In this document: positions 29,697 to 37,697 of the stretch, in pieces
Numbering within the stretch: the stretch's first letter is position 1
How the letters are laid out: each line of letters begins with the position of its first letter
Origin: an uncultured Novosphingobium sp.
GTDB taxonomy: Bacteria > Pseudomonadota > Alphaproteobacteria > Sphingomonadales > Sphingomonadaceae
Direction: 5' to 3'
Assembly (NCBI GenBank): GCA_937996535.1
Contig: CALKVF010000051.1
Span: forward strand, 1 to 43,279
DNA: 43,279 nucleotides
The notes under the pieces: generated by a model
Told to the model about the DNA's origin: nothing
Databases searched by the model: none
What the model saw: only the letters and a program-made list of their open reading frames with translations
Program-made: the position numbers and the translations under genes

Positions 29697-29824
29697 CAGC
29701 CTCTCGAGCGGCCTTTCTGCGGAACTTCACTTATAATGCAGCGAAGTCAACGGGGCATGACGTCAGCGCGGCAACGCGCGCGGCAAAATGCCCGCAAAAC
29801 GTGACGGACAGGGCGCGGCGAAAC

Positions 29825-32104
29825 CTAGTCGCAATCGATTCCGCGGTCCTGCGCCCAATCGGTCAGCGCGGCGCGCAGGCTGGGCGGCGGCGAACGCAGC
29901 CAGCCGTTCATCGCCTCGCCGATCTCGGCGAGGTCAACCTTGCGCACCAGTTCCTTGATCGGCCCGACCGAGGCGGGCGTGATCGACAGACGGTGGATCC
30001 CGATCCCGAGCAGCGCCAGCGCCTCAAGCCGGCGCCCGCCCATTTCGCCGCAGACCGTGACATCAACGTCATGCCCGGCCACCGCCTGCTGGACCCGGCG
30101 CAGGAAGCGCAGGATCGCCGGGCTGAGCCAGTCATACCGCTCGGCCAGCTTGGGGTTCGAACGGTCAGCCGCGAACAGGAACTGGGTGAGATCGTTGGTC
30201 CCGATCGACAGGAACGAAAGCCGCGGGGCAATCACGTCCAGCTGTTCGGCCAGCGCCGGCACTTCGAGCATCGCGCCATAGCGGATCGCCTCGGGCAGCA
30301 GCTTCTTCTGGCCCTTGAGGAATTCGCGCTGGCGCTCGAACACGGCGCGCGCCGCCTCGAACTCCCAGGGCTCGGACACCATCGGGAACATCACGTTGAG
30401 CGTGCGCCCTGCCGCTGCCTCAAGCAGCGCGCGGGCCTGGACCTTGAGCAGCCCATCGCGCTCCAGCGCCACGCGCAGCGCGCGCCAGCCCATCGCCGGG
30501 TTTTCTTCCTGCTCGCCGTCGTTGTGACGCAGATAGGGCAGCACCTTGTCCCCGCCGATGTCGACCGTGCGGAACACCACCGGCTTGTCACCGGCTGCCT
30601 CGAGCACATCGCGGTAGAGCCGGGTCTGGCGTTCACGCGCGGGGAGCGTCGCGGAAACGAGGAACTGGAATTCGGTGCGGAACAGCCCGACCCCGTCCGC
30701 GCCCGTCAGCGACAGGTTGGGCATGTCATCGCGCAGCCCGGCGTTCATCATCACCTTGATCCGGGTGCCATCGCGGGTGAAGGGTTCAACCTCGCGCAGC
30801 GCGGCATAGGCGGCCTGGCGTTCCTTGTTGCGCACGAACCGCGCCTCGAAGGCTTCGGCCATCGCCGGCAGCGGACGGGCGGTAACCGTGCCCTGATCGC
30901 CATCGAGCAACAGCGGATCGCCTTCGCGCACCGCACCGCGCAGGCCCCGCACCCGCCCCAGCACCGGGATCCCCATCGCCCGCGCGACGATCACCACGTG
31001 GGCGGTCAGCGAGCCTTCTTCGAGGACCACACCCTTCAGGCGGCGCTTGTCATATTCGAGCAGTTCGGCCGGGCCGAGGTTGCGCGCGATCAGGATCGAA
31101 TCCTGCCGCAGCCCCATGCTGGCGGCCGTGCCCATCTGGCCCGAGACGATCCTGAGCAGCCGGTTCGACAGGTCTTCCAGATCGTGCATCCGGTCGGCCA
31201 GCAGCGGATCGTCGATCTGGCGCATCCGCATCCGGGTGCGCTGCTGGACGCGCTCGATCGCAGCTTCGGCAGTCAGCCCGCTGTCGATCGCCTCGATGAT
31301 CCGGCGGCTCCAGCCTTCGTCGTAGGCGAACATCTTGTAGGTTTCGAGCACTTCCTCGTGCTCTCCCCCGACCCCGAATTCGGCCTGGGCGGCCATCTTC
31401 TCGATCTGCTCGCGCATCTTGTCGAAGGCGAGATAGACGCGCTGCAATTCGGCATCGCGGTCTTCGGCCATGACGTGTTCGATGGTGATGCGCGGCTGGT
31501 GGAACACCGCCACGCCGGCGGCCAGCCCCTTGACCAGCGAAAGCCCGGGCAGGCGCTGCGGCCCGGTCATCTGCGGAGACAGCCCGGCGGCGGTTTCCTC
31601 GTCGACCAGATCGGCATTGGCGATCAGTTCGGCAAGCACCATGGCCACGGTCTGCAGGGCCTCGATCTCGACCTCTTCATAGCGGCGCGGATCGACGTGC
31701 TGGACGCACAAGACCCCGACCGCGCGTTCGCGCCGCACGATCGGCACCCCGGCAAAGGAGTGGAACTTGTCTTCGCCGGTTTCGGGGCGATAGAGGAAGT
31801 CCGGGTGCGCGGTGGCCTCAGCCAGGTTGAGCGTCTCGGTGTTCTGGGCGATCGTGCCGACCAGCCCTTCGCCGATCGCCATGCGGGTCACGTGGACGGC
31901 CTCTTGCGCCAGCCCCTTGGTGGCGAAGAGTTCGAGCATCCCCTCGCGCAGCAGGTAGATCGAGCAGACTTCGCTATCGAGGCTGGCCCCGATCACATCG
32001 ACCACCGTGTTGAGCTTGGCCTGCGCATGACTGCGCGACGCCATCACTTCGTGCAGGCGCGTAAGGATCGTGCGGGCGGCGGAAACGGCGCTGGTGACGG
32101 TCAT
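29825..32104 (-). CDS. ptsP: Phosphoenolpyruvate-protein phosphotransferase PtsP (EI-Ntr)
   Basis: 759-aa enzyme I of the nitrogen-related PTS. An N-terminal GAF domain (about residues 15-165, sensing glutamine in characterised homologues) precedes the EI domains. The phosphorylated His is in GSLTAHVVIVAR (His369). The PEP-binding TIM barrel follows with GVGLFRTEFQF, TVDIGGDK and the conserved Cys in VCGEMGG. It takes phosphate from PEP and passes it to NPr and EIIA-Ntr to control nitrogen, potassium and carbon storage responses. The ATG at 32104 is preferred; a TTG three codons upstream is in frame and neither has a clear Shine-Dalgarno. NPr and EIIA are not in the window, and no sugar EII is present. 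Confidence 0.95.
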   Translation of the reverse strand: MTVTSAVSAARTILTRLHEVMASRSHAQAKLNTVVDVIGASLDSEVCSIYLLREGMLELFATKGLAQEAVHVTRMAIGEGLVGTIAQNTETLNLAEATAHPDFLYRPETGEDKFHSFAGVPIVRRERAVGVLCVQHVDPRRYEEVEIEALQTVAMVLAELIANADLVDEETAAGLSPQMTGPQRLPGLSLVKGLAAGVAVFHQPRITIEHVMAEDRDAELQRVYLAFDKMREQIEKMAAQAEFGVGGEHEEVLETYKMFAYDEGWSRRIIEAIDSGLTAEAAIERVQQRTRMRMRQIDDPLLADRMHDLEDLSNRLLRIVSGQMGTAASMGLRQDSILIARNLGPAELLEYDKRRLKGVVLEEGSLTAHVVIVARAMGIPVLGRVRGLRGAVREGDPLLLDGDQGTVTARPLPAMAEAFEARFVRNKERQAAYAALREVEPFTRDGTRIKVMMNAGLRDDMPNLSLTGADGVGLFRTEFQFLVSATLPARERQTRLYRDVLEAAGDKPVVFRTVDIGGDKVLPYLRHNDGEQEENPAMGWRALRVALERDGLLKVQARALLEAAAGRTLNVMFPMVSEPWEFEAARAVFERQREFLKGQKKLLPEAIRYGAMLEVPALAEQLDVIAPRLSFLSIGTNDLTQFLFAADRSNPKLAERYDWLSPAILRFLRRVQQAVAGHDVDVTVCGEMGGRRLEALALLGIGIHRLSITPASVGPIKELVRKVDLAEIGEAMNGWLRSPPPSLRAALTDWAQDRGIDCD

Positions 32105-32175
32105 GAAGGACAAGCTAGCCCAAAGCGATGGCCTTGGGAACGCGCGAGGCCAGCGGTTAATTCGTTTTTATGCAA

Positions 32176-32200
32176 GACCCGGCCGATTGCCGGCCGGGTC
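32176..32200. terminator. GC-rich stem-loop after the 51-aa DUF465 gene
   Basis: A perfect 10-bp stem (GACCCGGCCG / CGGCCGGGTC) with an ATTGC loop, 15 nt beyond the DUF465 stop on the minus strand. The following minus-strand bases (TTGCATAAAAACG) lack a T-run, so it is a terminator-like structure of uncertain strength, perhaps separating DUF465 from ptsP transcription. Confidence 0.45.
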
Positions 32201-32215
32201 TGGCGGAGTGCCCCC

Positions 32216-32371
32216 TTAGTGGTGGGACAATTCCTCCTTGATCCTTAGCTTTCGGCGCTTGAGCGACTGGATCATCGCAAGGTCAGGCAAAGGGCGGCTC
32301 ATTTCCTGCTGAATCTGCCGTTCGATCCCGGCGTGCTTGAGCTGCAAAGCGCTGACATGCGACTGTTCCAT
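32216..32371 (-). CDS. Small DUF465/YdcH-family protein (51 aa)
   Basis: A 51-aa frame that short-gene cut-offs miss: ATG at 32371, TAA at 32218-32216. It has the DUF465 pattern: two amphipathic helices, a middle segment (MSRPLPDLAMIQSLKRRKL, residues 24-42) with the conserved Pro, Asp and the late KRRKLRIKEEL stretch that ends the family. AAGGAGA lies 7-8 nt before the ATG. DUF465 proteins are small coiled-coil proteins of unknown function. A stem-loop follows, then ptsP on the same strand. A second DUF465 gene is divergent, 183 nt away. Confidence 0.85.
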   Translation of the reverse strand: MEQSHVSALQLKHAGIERQIQQEMSRPLPDLAMIQSLKRRKLRIKEELSHH

Positions 32372-32453
32372 CAGGGATTCTCCTTATTTTAGCCCCCAAG
32401 GCTGCAAGGATCCGCCGGTCGCCTCGACTCGGTTTCCGACGGGTCGCTCGCAA

Positions 32454-32482
32454 TTGTCATGGAAGCATATTACGCCTATCTT
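32454..32482 (+). promoter_or_regulatory. Putative sigma70-type promoter of the second DUF465 gene
   Basis: TTGTCA (5 of 6 to consensus) and TATCTT (4 of 6) are separated by exactly 17 nt. Transcription would begin near 32489, downstream of an ATG at 32459, which supports the later GTG (32555) as the true start. Confidence 0.55.
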
Positions 32483-32554
32483 GCGAAGATCCTGAGTGCA
32501 GTGATGCGGCGGAACGATTTTCCGGCGCGGCCAGCAGGCGGTGGGAGGCCGCGC

Positions 32555-32752
32555 GTGAACGAAGACGAAATGCGCAAGCGTCTGGAAGTGCTCAGGATCG
32601 AGCACCGCGACCTTGACGCCGCGATCGATGCCCTGACCGGGGCGGGGGCTGCCGATCAGCTGCAGATCGCGCGGCTGAAGAAGCGCAAGCTCAAGCTCAA
32701 GGACCAGATGTCGCAGATCGAGGACTATCTGATTCCCGATATCATCGCCTGA
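32555..32752 (+). CDS. DUF465/YdcH-family protein (65 aa)
   Basis: 65-aa coiled-coil protein of the same family as its divergent neighbour. It has an EMRKRLEVLRIEHRDLDAAI helix (residues 4-23), the short Gly/Ala turn (LTGAGAADQ) and the LKKRKLKLKDQMSQIEDYL helix that ends the family. GTG at 32555 is chosen because GGGAGG precedes it by 7-9 nt and because the predicted promoter starts transcription after the more upstream ATG. The upstream extension (32 residues) has no family similarity that I can see. Function unknown. Confidence 0.83.
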   Translation: MNEDEMRKRLEVLRIEHRDLDAAIDALTGAGAADQLQIARLKKRKLKLKDQMSQIEDYLIPDIIA

Positions 32753-32762
32753 GCGGTGGGTC

Positions 32763-32782
32763 GGGCGCCATCAAGCGCGCCC
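32763..32782 (+). terminator. Weak terminator-like stem after the second DUF465 gene
   Basis: GGGCGC and GCGCCC form a 6-bp stem (loop CATCAAGC) followed by GCCTTTG on the plus strand. A second small stem (GTCCC/GGGAC, 32789-32803) follows. Together these may reduce readthrough into the RcdA-like gene. Confidence 0.35.
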
Positions 32783-32877
32783 GCCTTTGTCCCCCTTCGG
32801 GACAGCTCCAAAATGGTGTGCGAAACTTACCCCTAAACCATTGGCAGCGCAGCCAAGGCGTGCAAATCGCCTTGGTC

Positions 32878-33342
32878 ATGTCCGCGCCGGCAACCATCAA
32901 TCCGAGGATCATCGAAGGCCTCTACTGCGAAGCGCTCGTCCTGTCGGATGAGGTGCGCTCGGCCTTCACCCTGTCGGGCCGGCTCGAAGCGGCGGCCGAC
33001 ATCGAGGACGCAGCCCATGTCGCGCTGTCGTGCGAGGCGCTGCGCACCACCACGCGGATGATGCACGCGGTGGCCTGGCTGCTCAACCACCGGGCGTTCT
33101 TCAACGGCGAACTCAGCGAATTCCAGCTGCGCCGTCATGGCCGGCTGGCCGATTTTCCTGAAAGCGACCCGGCGCGGCTCGCCCTGCTCGATCCGCAGAC
33201 CCGCGCCCTGATCCAGACGACCGAGCGGTTCCATGCCCGGCTCAAGCGGATCGACAACGGCTGGCGCACCCGCGATCTGGCTGCCCCCGGCGCGGTCGCC
33301 CGGCTGCGCGACCGGATCGCCGCCCTGCCCCCGCGCGTTTAA
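32878..33342 (+). CDS. DUF1465 family protein, RcdA-like
   Basis: 154 aa, matching DUF1465, the family of Caulobacter RcdA (regulator of CtrA degradation), an adaptor that helps ClpXP destroy CtrA and other cell-cycle proteins. Family pattern: an N-terminal helix (INPRIIEGLYCEALVLSDEV, about 7-26), the central LSCEALRTTTRMMHAVAWLL (about 49-68) and the following HRAFFNGELS, then a helix with LIQTTERFHARLKRI (about 110-125). It is a helix bundle without signal peptide. The ATG at 32878 is chosen; a GTG 20 codons upstream adds a non-conserved leader. Its TAA shares bases with the glpK stop on the other strand. Function by family only; whether it acts on CtrA here is untested. Confidence 0.83.
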   Translation: MSAPATINPRIIEGLYCEALVLSDEVRSAFTLSGRLEAAADIEDAAHVALSCEALRTTTRMMHAVAWLLNHRAFFNGELSEFQLRRHGRLADFPESDPARLALLDPQTRALIQTTERFHARLKRIDNGWRTRDLAAPGAVARLRDRIAALPPRV

Positions 33343-34811
33343 ACCGCCGCCAGCGCCCGGTCCCAGGCGGCCCGGCGTGCTGCCAGATCGCCCGGCGCAG
33401 GCGTAAAGCGCCGCACCCCGCCGCGCATCGCTGCGGCGGCCTGATCGAGCGAGGCAAACAGCCCCGCGCCCACCCCGGCCAGCATCGCGGCGCCCAGCGC
33501 GGTCGTCTCGACGAAATCGGGCCGCTCGACCGGCACCCCCAGCACATCGGCCAGATCCTGCGCCATCCAGTCGTTCGCGCTCATCCCACCGTCGATCCTG
33601 AGCTCAGTCCAGGCCGCGCCATCGGCGGCAAAGGCATGGGCGAGATCGGCGGTCTGCATCGCCATCGCCTCCAGCGCCGCGCGGGCGATATGAGCACGGG
33701 TGGTGGCAAAGCTCATCCCCGTGATCACTCCGCGCGCCGCCGGATTCCAGTGCGGCGCGCCAAGCCCGGAGAGCGCCGGGACAATCACCACCCCGCCGCT
33801 GTCGGGCACCGAGCGCGCCAGGTCCTCGGTCTCACCCGCGCTGGCAATCAGGCCCAGACTGTCGCGCAGCCATTTGACCAGACTGCCCGCCACGAACACC
33901 GAGCCTTCAAGCGCATAGGTCCGAACGCCGCCGAGCTGGCACAGCACCGTGCCAAGCAGCCGGTTGCCCGAACGCGGCAGCGCCGCCCCCATGTTGGCAA
34001 GCACGAAGGCCCCGGTGCCGAAGGTCGCCTTGGTTTCGCCGGGCTCCAGGCAGCCCTGCCCGATCGTGGCGCTCTGCTGGTCGCCGGCAAGACCGGTGAT
34101 CGGGATCGCACGGCCGAGCAGATCGGGCCGCGTCTTGCCAAATTCGCCGGCATTGTCGGTCACTTCACCCAGCGCGCCGCGCGGCACGCCGAACAAGTCG
34201 CACAGCCCCTCGTCCCAGTGCGCCCCGGCAAGCGGCAAGAGCAAGGTGCGGCTGGCATTGCTGGCATCGGTCAGATGCGCGCCGCCGGTCAGGTTGAACA
34301 CCAGCCAATCCTCGACCGTGCCCAGCGCCAGCCGACCGGCCGCAGCCGCCGCGGCCACGGCAGGCACCTCATCCACCAGCCAGCGCATCTTGGTGGCCGA
34401 GAAATAGGGATCGAGCAGCAGCCCGGTCGCGGCCTGAACCACCGGTTCCTGCCCCGCATTCCTGAGCGCGGTGCAAGCATCAGCCGTGCGCCGGTCCTGC
34501 CAGACCAGCGCATGGTGCAGCGGCTGGCCGCTGGCGCGGTCCCAGGCCACCACAGTTTCGCGCTGGTTGGTGATGCCGATGCAGGCGATCCGCTCAGCCC
34601 CGCCGAGCCCGGCCACCACTTCGCGCGCGCAGGCCAGCGTTGCCGCCCAGATCTCGGCCGCGTCGTGCTCGACCCAGCCGGGGGCCGGGTAATGCTGGGT
34701 CAGTTCGCGCTGGTGCAGGCCGCGTACGCCGCCATCCGCGGCAAAGGCCATTGCCCGGGTCGAGGTGGTCCCCGCATCGAGCACCAGGATCAGATCGCCA
34801 TCGTGGCTCAT
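33339..34811 (-). CDS. glpK: Glycerol kinase
   Basis: 490-aa FGGY-family kinase that phosphorylates glycerol to sn-glycerol-3-phosphate. The N-terminal LDAGTTSTR (about 11-19) is the phosphate-1 loop. GITNQRETVVAWD (about 76-88) and the WQDRRT segment (about 99-104) belong to the substrate site, GLAGDQQSATIGQ (about 245-257) carries the catalytic Asp, and the FGGY signature lies in the C-terminal half (ELRIDGGMSANDWMAQ). It is close to typical GlpK length (about 500 aa). AGGGA lies about 10 nt before the ATG; the frame extends upstream without a plausible start. No glpD, glpF or glpR is nearby. Its stop overlaps the convergent RcdA-like stop. Confidence 0.94.
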   Translation of the reverse strand: MSHDGDLILVLDAGTTSTRAMAFAADGGVRGLHQRELTQHYPAPGWVEHDAAEIWAATLACAREVVAGLGGAERIACIGITNQRETVVAWDRASGQPLHHALVWQDRRTADACTALRNAGQEPVVQAATGLLLDPYFSATKMRWLVDEVPAVAAAAAAGRLALGTVEDWLVFNLTGGAHLTDASNASRTLLLPLAGAHWDEGLCDLFGVPRGALGEVTDNAGEFGKTRPDLLGRAIPITGLAGDQQSATIGQGCLEPGETKATFGTGAFVLANMGAALPRSGNRLLGTVLCQLGGVRTYALEGSVFVAGSLVKWLRDSLGLIASAGETEDLARSVPDSGGVVIVPALSGLGAPHWNPAARGVITGMSFATTRAHIARAALEAMAMQTADLAHAFAADGAAWTELRIDGGMSANDWMAQDLADVLGVPVERPDFVETTALGAAMLAGVGAGLFASLDQAAAAMRGGVRRFTPAPGDLAARRAAWDRALAAV

Positions 34812-34896
34812 GCACCAGTTTTCCCTGCCATCGCTTTGCGAGGAGCCTAGCTGCGGCATCAGGTCTTGGCGAGGGGGGCTGGAGCGGCCATATATC

Positions 34897-35814
34897 ATGG
34901 TAATGACGATCCCGCCCGAACCCTGGCCCACCGGCCTTGCCGAACTCTGCGAACCGCTGGTCCGCCGCGTGCTGGCGCCCAATGCCTCGCACTACACCTA
35001 TACCGGCACCCAGACCTATGTCGTGGGGAGCGGCACCGATGTCGCGGTGATTGATCCCGGCCCCGCCGACACCGGCGCGCCCGGCCATGCCGACACCAAC
35101 GGCGCGGGCCACGTCGAGGCGATCCTTGAGGCGGTCGGCGCGGCGCGGATCGCCGCGATCCTGTGCACCCACACCCACCGCGATCACTCCCCTGCTGCCG
35201 CGATCCTGAAAGCGCGCACCGGCGCCCCGATCATCGGCTGCGCGCCGCTGGCGATGGACGATGACGGCCCGCGCGCCGATGCCGCCTTCGATCCCGATTA
35301 CGCGCCCGACCGGGTGCTAGCCGATGGCGAGCGGATCAGCGGCGATGGCTGGACGATCGAAGCGGTCGCCACCCCGGGCCACACCAGCAACCACCTGTGC
35401 TATGCTCTGGTTGAGAGCGGCGCTCTGTTTACCGGCGATCACGTGATGGCCTGGTCGACCAGCGTGGTCTCCCCGCCCGATGGCGACATGAGCGCCTATA
35501 TGGCGAGCCTCCAGAAGCTCTACGAACGCGAGCAGGACACCCGCTATTACCCCGCCCACGGCCCGGCGGTCGACAAGCCGCGCCAGCTGGTGCGCGGGAT
35601 GCTGGGCCACCGCCGCCAGCGCGAGGCGCAGATCCTGCGCCTGCTGGGCGAAGCGCCGCAACGCGTGGCCGACATGGTCCCCGCGATGTACAAGGGACTC
35701 GACCCGCGCCTGACCGGGGCGGCCGGGCGCTCGGTGCTGGCGCACCTCATCGATCTTGAAAACCAGCGCCGCGTTACCTGCGACGAGCACGACACCTGGG
35801 CGCTTGCCTCCTAA
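34897..35814 (+). CDS. MBL-fold metallohydrolase (LACTB2-like)
   Basis: 305 aa with the metallo-beta-lactamase fold. The metal motif is THTHRDH (His92, His94, Asp96, His97), followed by a third metal-ligand region ATPGHTSNH (about 162-170), FTGDHVM with the bridging Asp (about 182-188) and the late YPAHG (about 211-215). A C-terminal winged-helix-like domain (about 230-300) resembles LACTB2/MBLAC proteins, some of which are nucleases and others thioesterases. ATG at 34897 is taken, with GGAG 12 nt upstream; a second in-frame ATG at 34903 is equally possible. Divergent from glpK by 85 nt. Substrate unknown. Confidence 0.88.
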   Translation: MVMTIPPEPWPTGLAELCEPLVRRVLAPNASHYTYTGTQTYVVGSGTDVAVIDPGPADTGAPGHADTNGAGHVEAILEAVGAARIAAILCTHTHRDHSPAAAILKARTGAPIIGCAPLAMDDDGPRADAAFDPDYAPDRVLADGERISGDGWTIEAVATPGHTSNHLCYALVESGALFTGDHVMAWSTSVVSPPDGDMSAYMASLQKLYEREQDTRYYPAHGPAVDKPRQLVRGMLGHRRQREAQILRLLGEAPQRVADMVPAMYKGLDPRLTGAAGRSVLAHLIDLENQRRVTCDEHDTWALAS

Positions 35815-35835
35815 TCACCGCCATCGGCGTTGCAG

Positions 35836-35852
35836 CACCTTGCCTTAAGGTG
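35836..35852. repeat. Short inverted repeat in the MBL / 7-TM gene spacer
   Basis: CACCTT and AAGGTG pair around GCCTT in an otherwise unremarkable 82-nt spacer. No T-tract follows (TAACACG), so it might be a small terminator stem or a regulator site for the downstream membrane-protein gene. Confidence 0.3.
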
Positions 35853-35896
35853 TAACACGTAACCGCAACGGGTCGCCCCAATCGCGGAGAGTGCTG

Positions 35897-36625
35897 ATGG
35901 CGACAGTTGCCGGCGCCCGGAGCGGCGCCCCTTTATCAATCGAGCAGCGCGAACGGCGCTTTTTCATGGCCATGGCCGTGTTGCTCGCGCTCACCGTGCT
36001 GACCGGCTTTGGCCTATTCATCGTGATCGGCATTTCCAGCTTCGGCGCGCCGTGGTGGGTCCATGTCCACGCGGTCAGCTTCATGAGCTGGATCGCGCTC
36101 TACCTGACGCAAAACGTCCTTATCTGGCGCGGCTCGATCGATCGCCATCGGCAACTGGGGCGGATCGGCGCGGGGCTTGCGCTATGGCTGGTGCTGGTCG
36201 GCGCGGTGCTGACCCCGGTGACGCTAGCGGTCCACCGCTCGCCCCCGTTCTTCACCCCGGCGCAGTTCCTGGCGCTCGACTGGGTGAACATCGCGACCTT
36301 CGCGGGCCTCGTCAGCGCGGGGATCGCGCTGCGCCGCGACACCGCCTGGCATCGCCGCCTGATGCTGTGTGCTACGATCTGCGTGATCGCACCGGCCTGG
36401 GGGCGGATCCTCGTCATCGCTGGGGCGATGAGCCCGTGGCACAACACCTTTGCCCTGCTGGGCTACCTTGGCATCGCGATGCTCGCCGACCTCAGGATCA
36501 GGGGCCGCGTCCATCCGGCCTATGGCGTGGGGCTGGCGGCCATCACGGCGATGGGCAGCGCGATCCAGCTGCTGACCACCTTTCCCCCGCTGGTCCGTTA
36601 TGCAGGAACCCTTGTCGCGGGCTAA
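35897..36625 (+). CDS. Uncharacterised seven-helix membrane protein
   Basis: 242 aa. Seven hydrophobic stretches are visible (about 25-46, 52-72, 89-110, 126-146, 152-172, 180-196, 204-226). Conserved-looking His residues occur near membrane faces: VHVHAVSFMSW (about 53-63), DRHRQLGR (about 80-87) and WHRRLM (about 150-155). The HR-x-LGR pattern recalls DUF2306-type and other small membrane families that may bind haem, but I do not recognise it with confidence. ATG at 35897 is preceded by GGAGAG; a GTG two codons upstream is also in frame. It lies between an MBL-fold gene and nadA on the same strand, with no functional link evident. Confidence 0.75.
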   Translation: MATVAGARSGAPLSIEQRERRFFMAMAVLLALTVLTGFGLFIVIGISSFGAPWWVHVHAVSFMSWIALYLTQNVLIWRGSIDRHRQLGRIGAGLALWLVLVGAVLTPVTLAVHRSPPFFTPAQFLALDWVNIATFAGLVSAGIALRRDTAWHRRLMLCATICVIAPAWGRILVIAGAMSPWHNTFALLGYLGIAMLADLRIRGRVHPAYGVGLAAITAMGSAIQLLTTFPPLVRYAGTLVAG

Positions 36626-36689
36626 TCATCCCCATATTGGCAAGACGGCGGGCGCGTCTTGCGCCCCGCCTGCCCAAAGGGAACCGACG

Positions 36690-37676
36690 ATGACCGCCCA
36701 CTCCACCGCCCTTGCCGGGATCGACCTGCGCGCCGAAATCGAGAAGCTGCGCAAGGAGAAGAACGCGGTCATCCTCGCGCACTATTACCAGTCGGCCGAG
36801 ATCCAGGATCTGGCCGACTATATCGGGGACAGTCTTGAGCTGTCGAAGAAGGCCGCCGCCGCCGATGCCGATGTGATCGTGTTCTGCGGCGTGAAATTCA
36901 TGGCCGAAACCGCCAAGATCCTTGCGCCCGAAAAGATCGTCGTGCTGCCCGATCTCAACGCCGGGTGCAGCCTTGAAGACGCCTGCCCGCCCGAAAAGTT
37001 CAAGGCGTTCCGCGAAGCCCATCCCGATCACATGGCGCTGACCTACATCAACTGCTCGACCGAGGTGAAGGCGCTCAGCGATGTGATCGTGACCTCGTCC
37101 AGCGCCGAGACGATCCTCGCGCAGATCCCGGCGGATCAGAAGATCATCTTCGGCCCGGACCGGCACCTTGGCGGTTACCTTGCCCGCAAGTTCGGGCGCG
37201 AGATGCTGCTCTGGCCGGGGGTCTGCATCGTGCATGAGGCCTTCAGCGAAACCGAGCTACTCAAGCTCAAGGCCCAGCACCCCGGCGCGCCGATCGCGGC
37301 GCATCCCGAATGCCCGCCCTCGATCGTCGATCATGCCGACTATGTCGGCTCAACCAGCGGCATCCTCAATTTCGCGAAGGACTTTTCCGGCGACACGCTG
37401 ATCGTGGCGACCGAGCCGCACATCATCCACCAGATGGAAAAGGCGCTGCCCGAAAAGACCTTCATCGGCGCACCGGGCGCGGACGGGCAGTGCAGCTGCA
37501 ACATCTGCCCCTACATGGCGCTCAACACGATGGAGAAGCTCTACCTCACCCTGCGCGATCTGTCGCCGCGGATCGAGATCGAGGAAGGGCTGCGCCTCGC
37601 CGCGAAGAAGAGCCTCGACCGGATGATCGAAATGGCCGCCGGCACGGTCGGCAAGGGCGATCTGGGGCCGGCCTGA
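36690..37676 (+). CDS. nadA: Quinolinate synthase
   Basis: 328-aa [4Fe-4S] enzyme condensing iminoaspartate with dihydroxyacetone phosphate to quinolinate, in de novo NAD synthesis. By position the cluster ligands should be Cys93 (NAGCS), Cys179 (PGVCIVHEAF) and Cys273 (NICPYM). The N-terminal ILAHYYQ (28-34) and GDSLELSK (46-53) are family hallmarks, as is YVGSTSGIL (218-226). AAAGGGA precedes the ATG. nadB and nadC, often adjacent, are not here; the aspartate oxidase or dehydrogenase must be encoded elsewhere. The convergent DUF885 gene ends 22 nt downstream. Confidence 0.96.
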   Translation: MTAHSTALAGIDLRAEIEKLRKEKNAVILAHYYQSAEIQDLADYIGDSLELSKKAAAADADVIVFCGVKFMAETAKILAPEKIVVLPDLNAGCSLEDACPPEKFKAFREAHPDHMALTYINCSTEVKALSDVIVTSSSAETILAQIPADQKIIFGPDRHLGGYLARKFGREMLLWPGVCIVHEAFSETELLKLKAQHPGAPIAAHPECPPSIVDHADYVGSTSGILNFAKDFSGDTLIVATEPHIIHQMEKALPEKTFIGAPGADGQCSCNICPYMALNTMEKLYLTLRDLSPRIEIEEGLRLAAKKSLDRMIEMAAGTVGKGDLGPA

Positions 37677-37697
37677 GCCGCCCCAGACCCCTTAGAC

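Noticed and set aside
29730..29750. TTGACT and TATAAG on the minus strand upstream of the RodZ-like gene
   Set aside because: Each hexamer looks good, but only 9 nt separate them, too short for sigma70; no alternative partner at 16-18 nt was found.
29516..32248. A 910-codon open frame on the plus strand opposite ptsP and part of the RodZ-like gene
   Set aside because: Same shadow effect; it crosses the gap between two genes on the other strand and has low-complexity His/Arg/Gln-rich translation without a start context.
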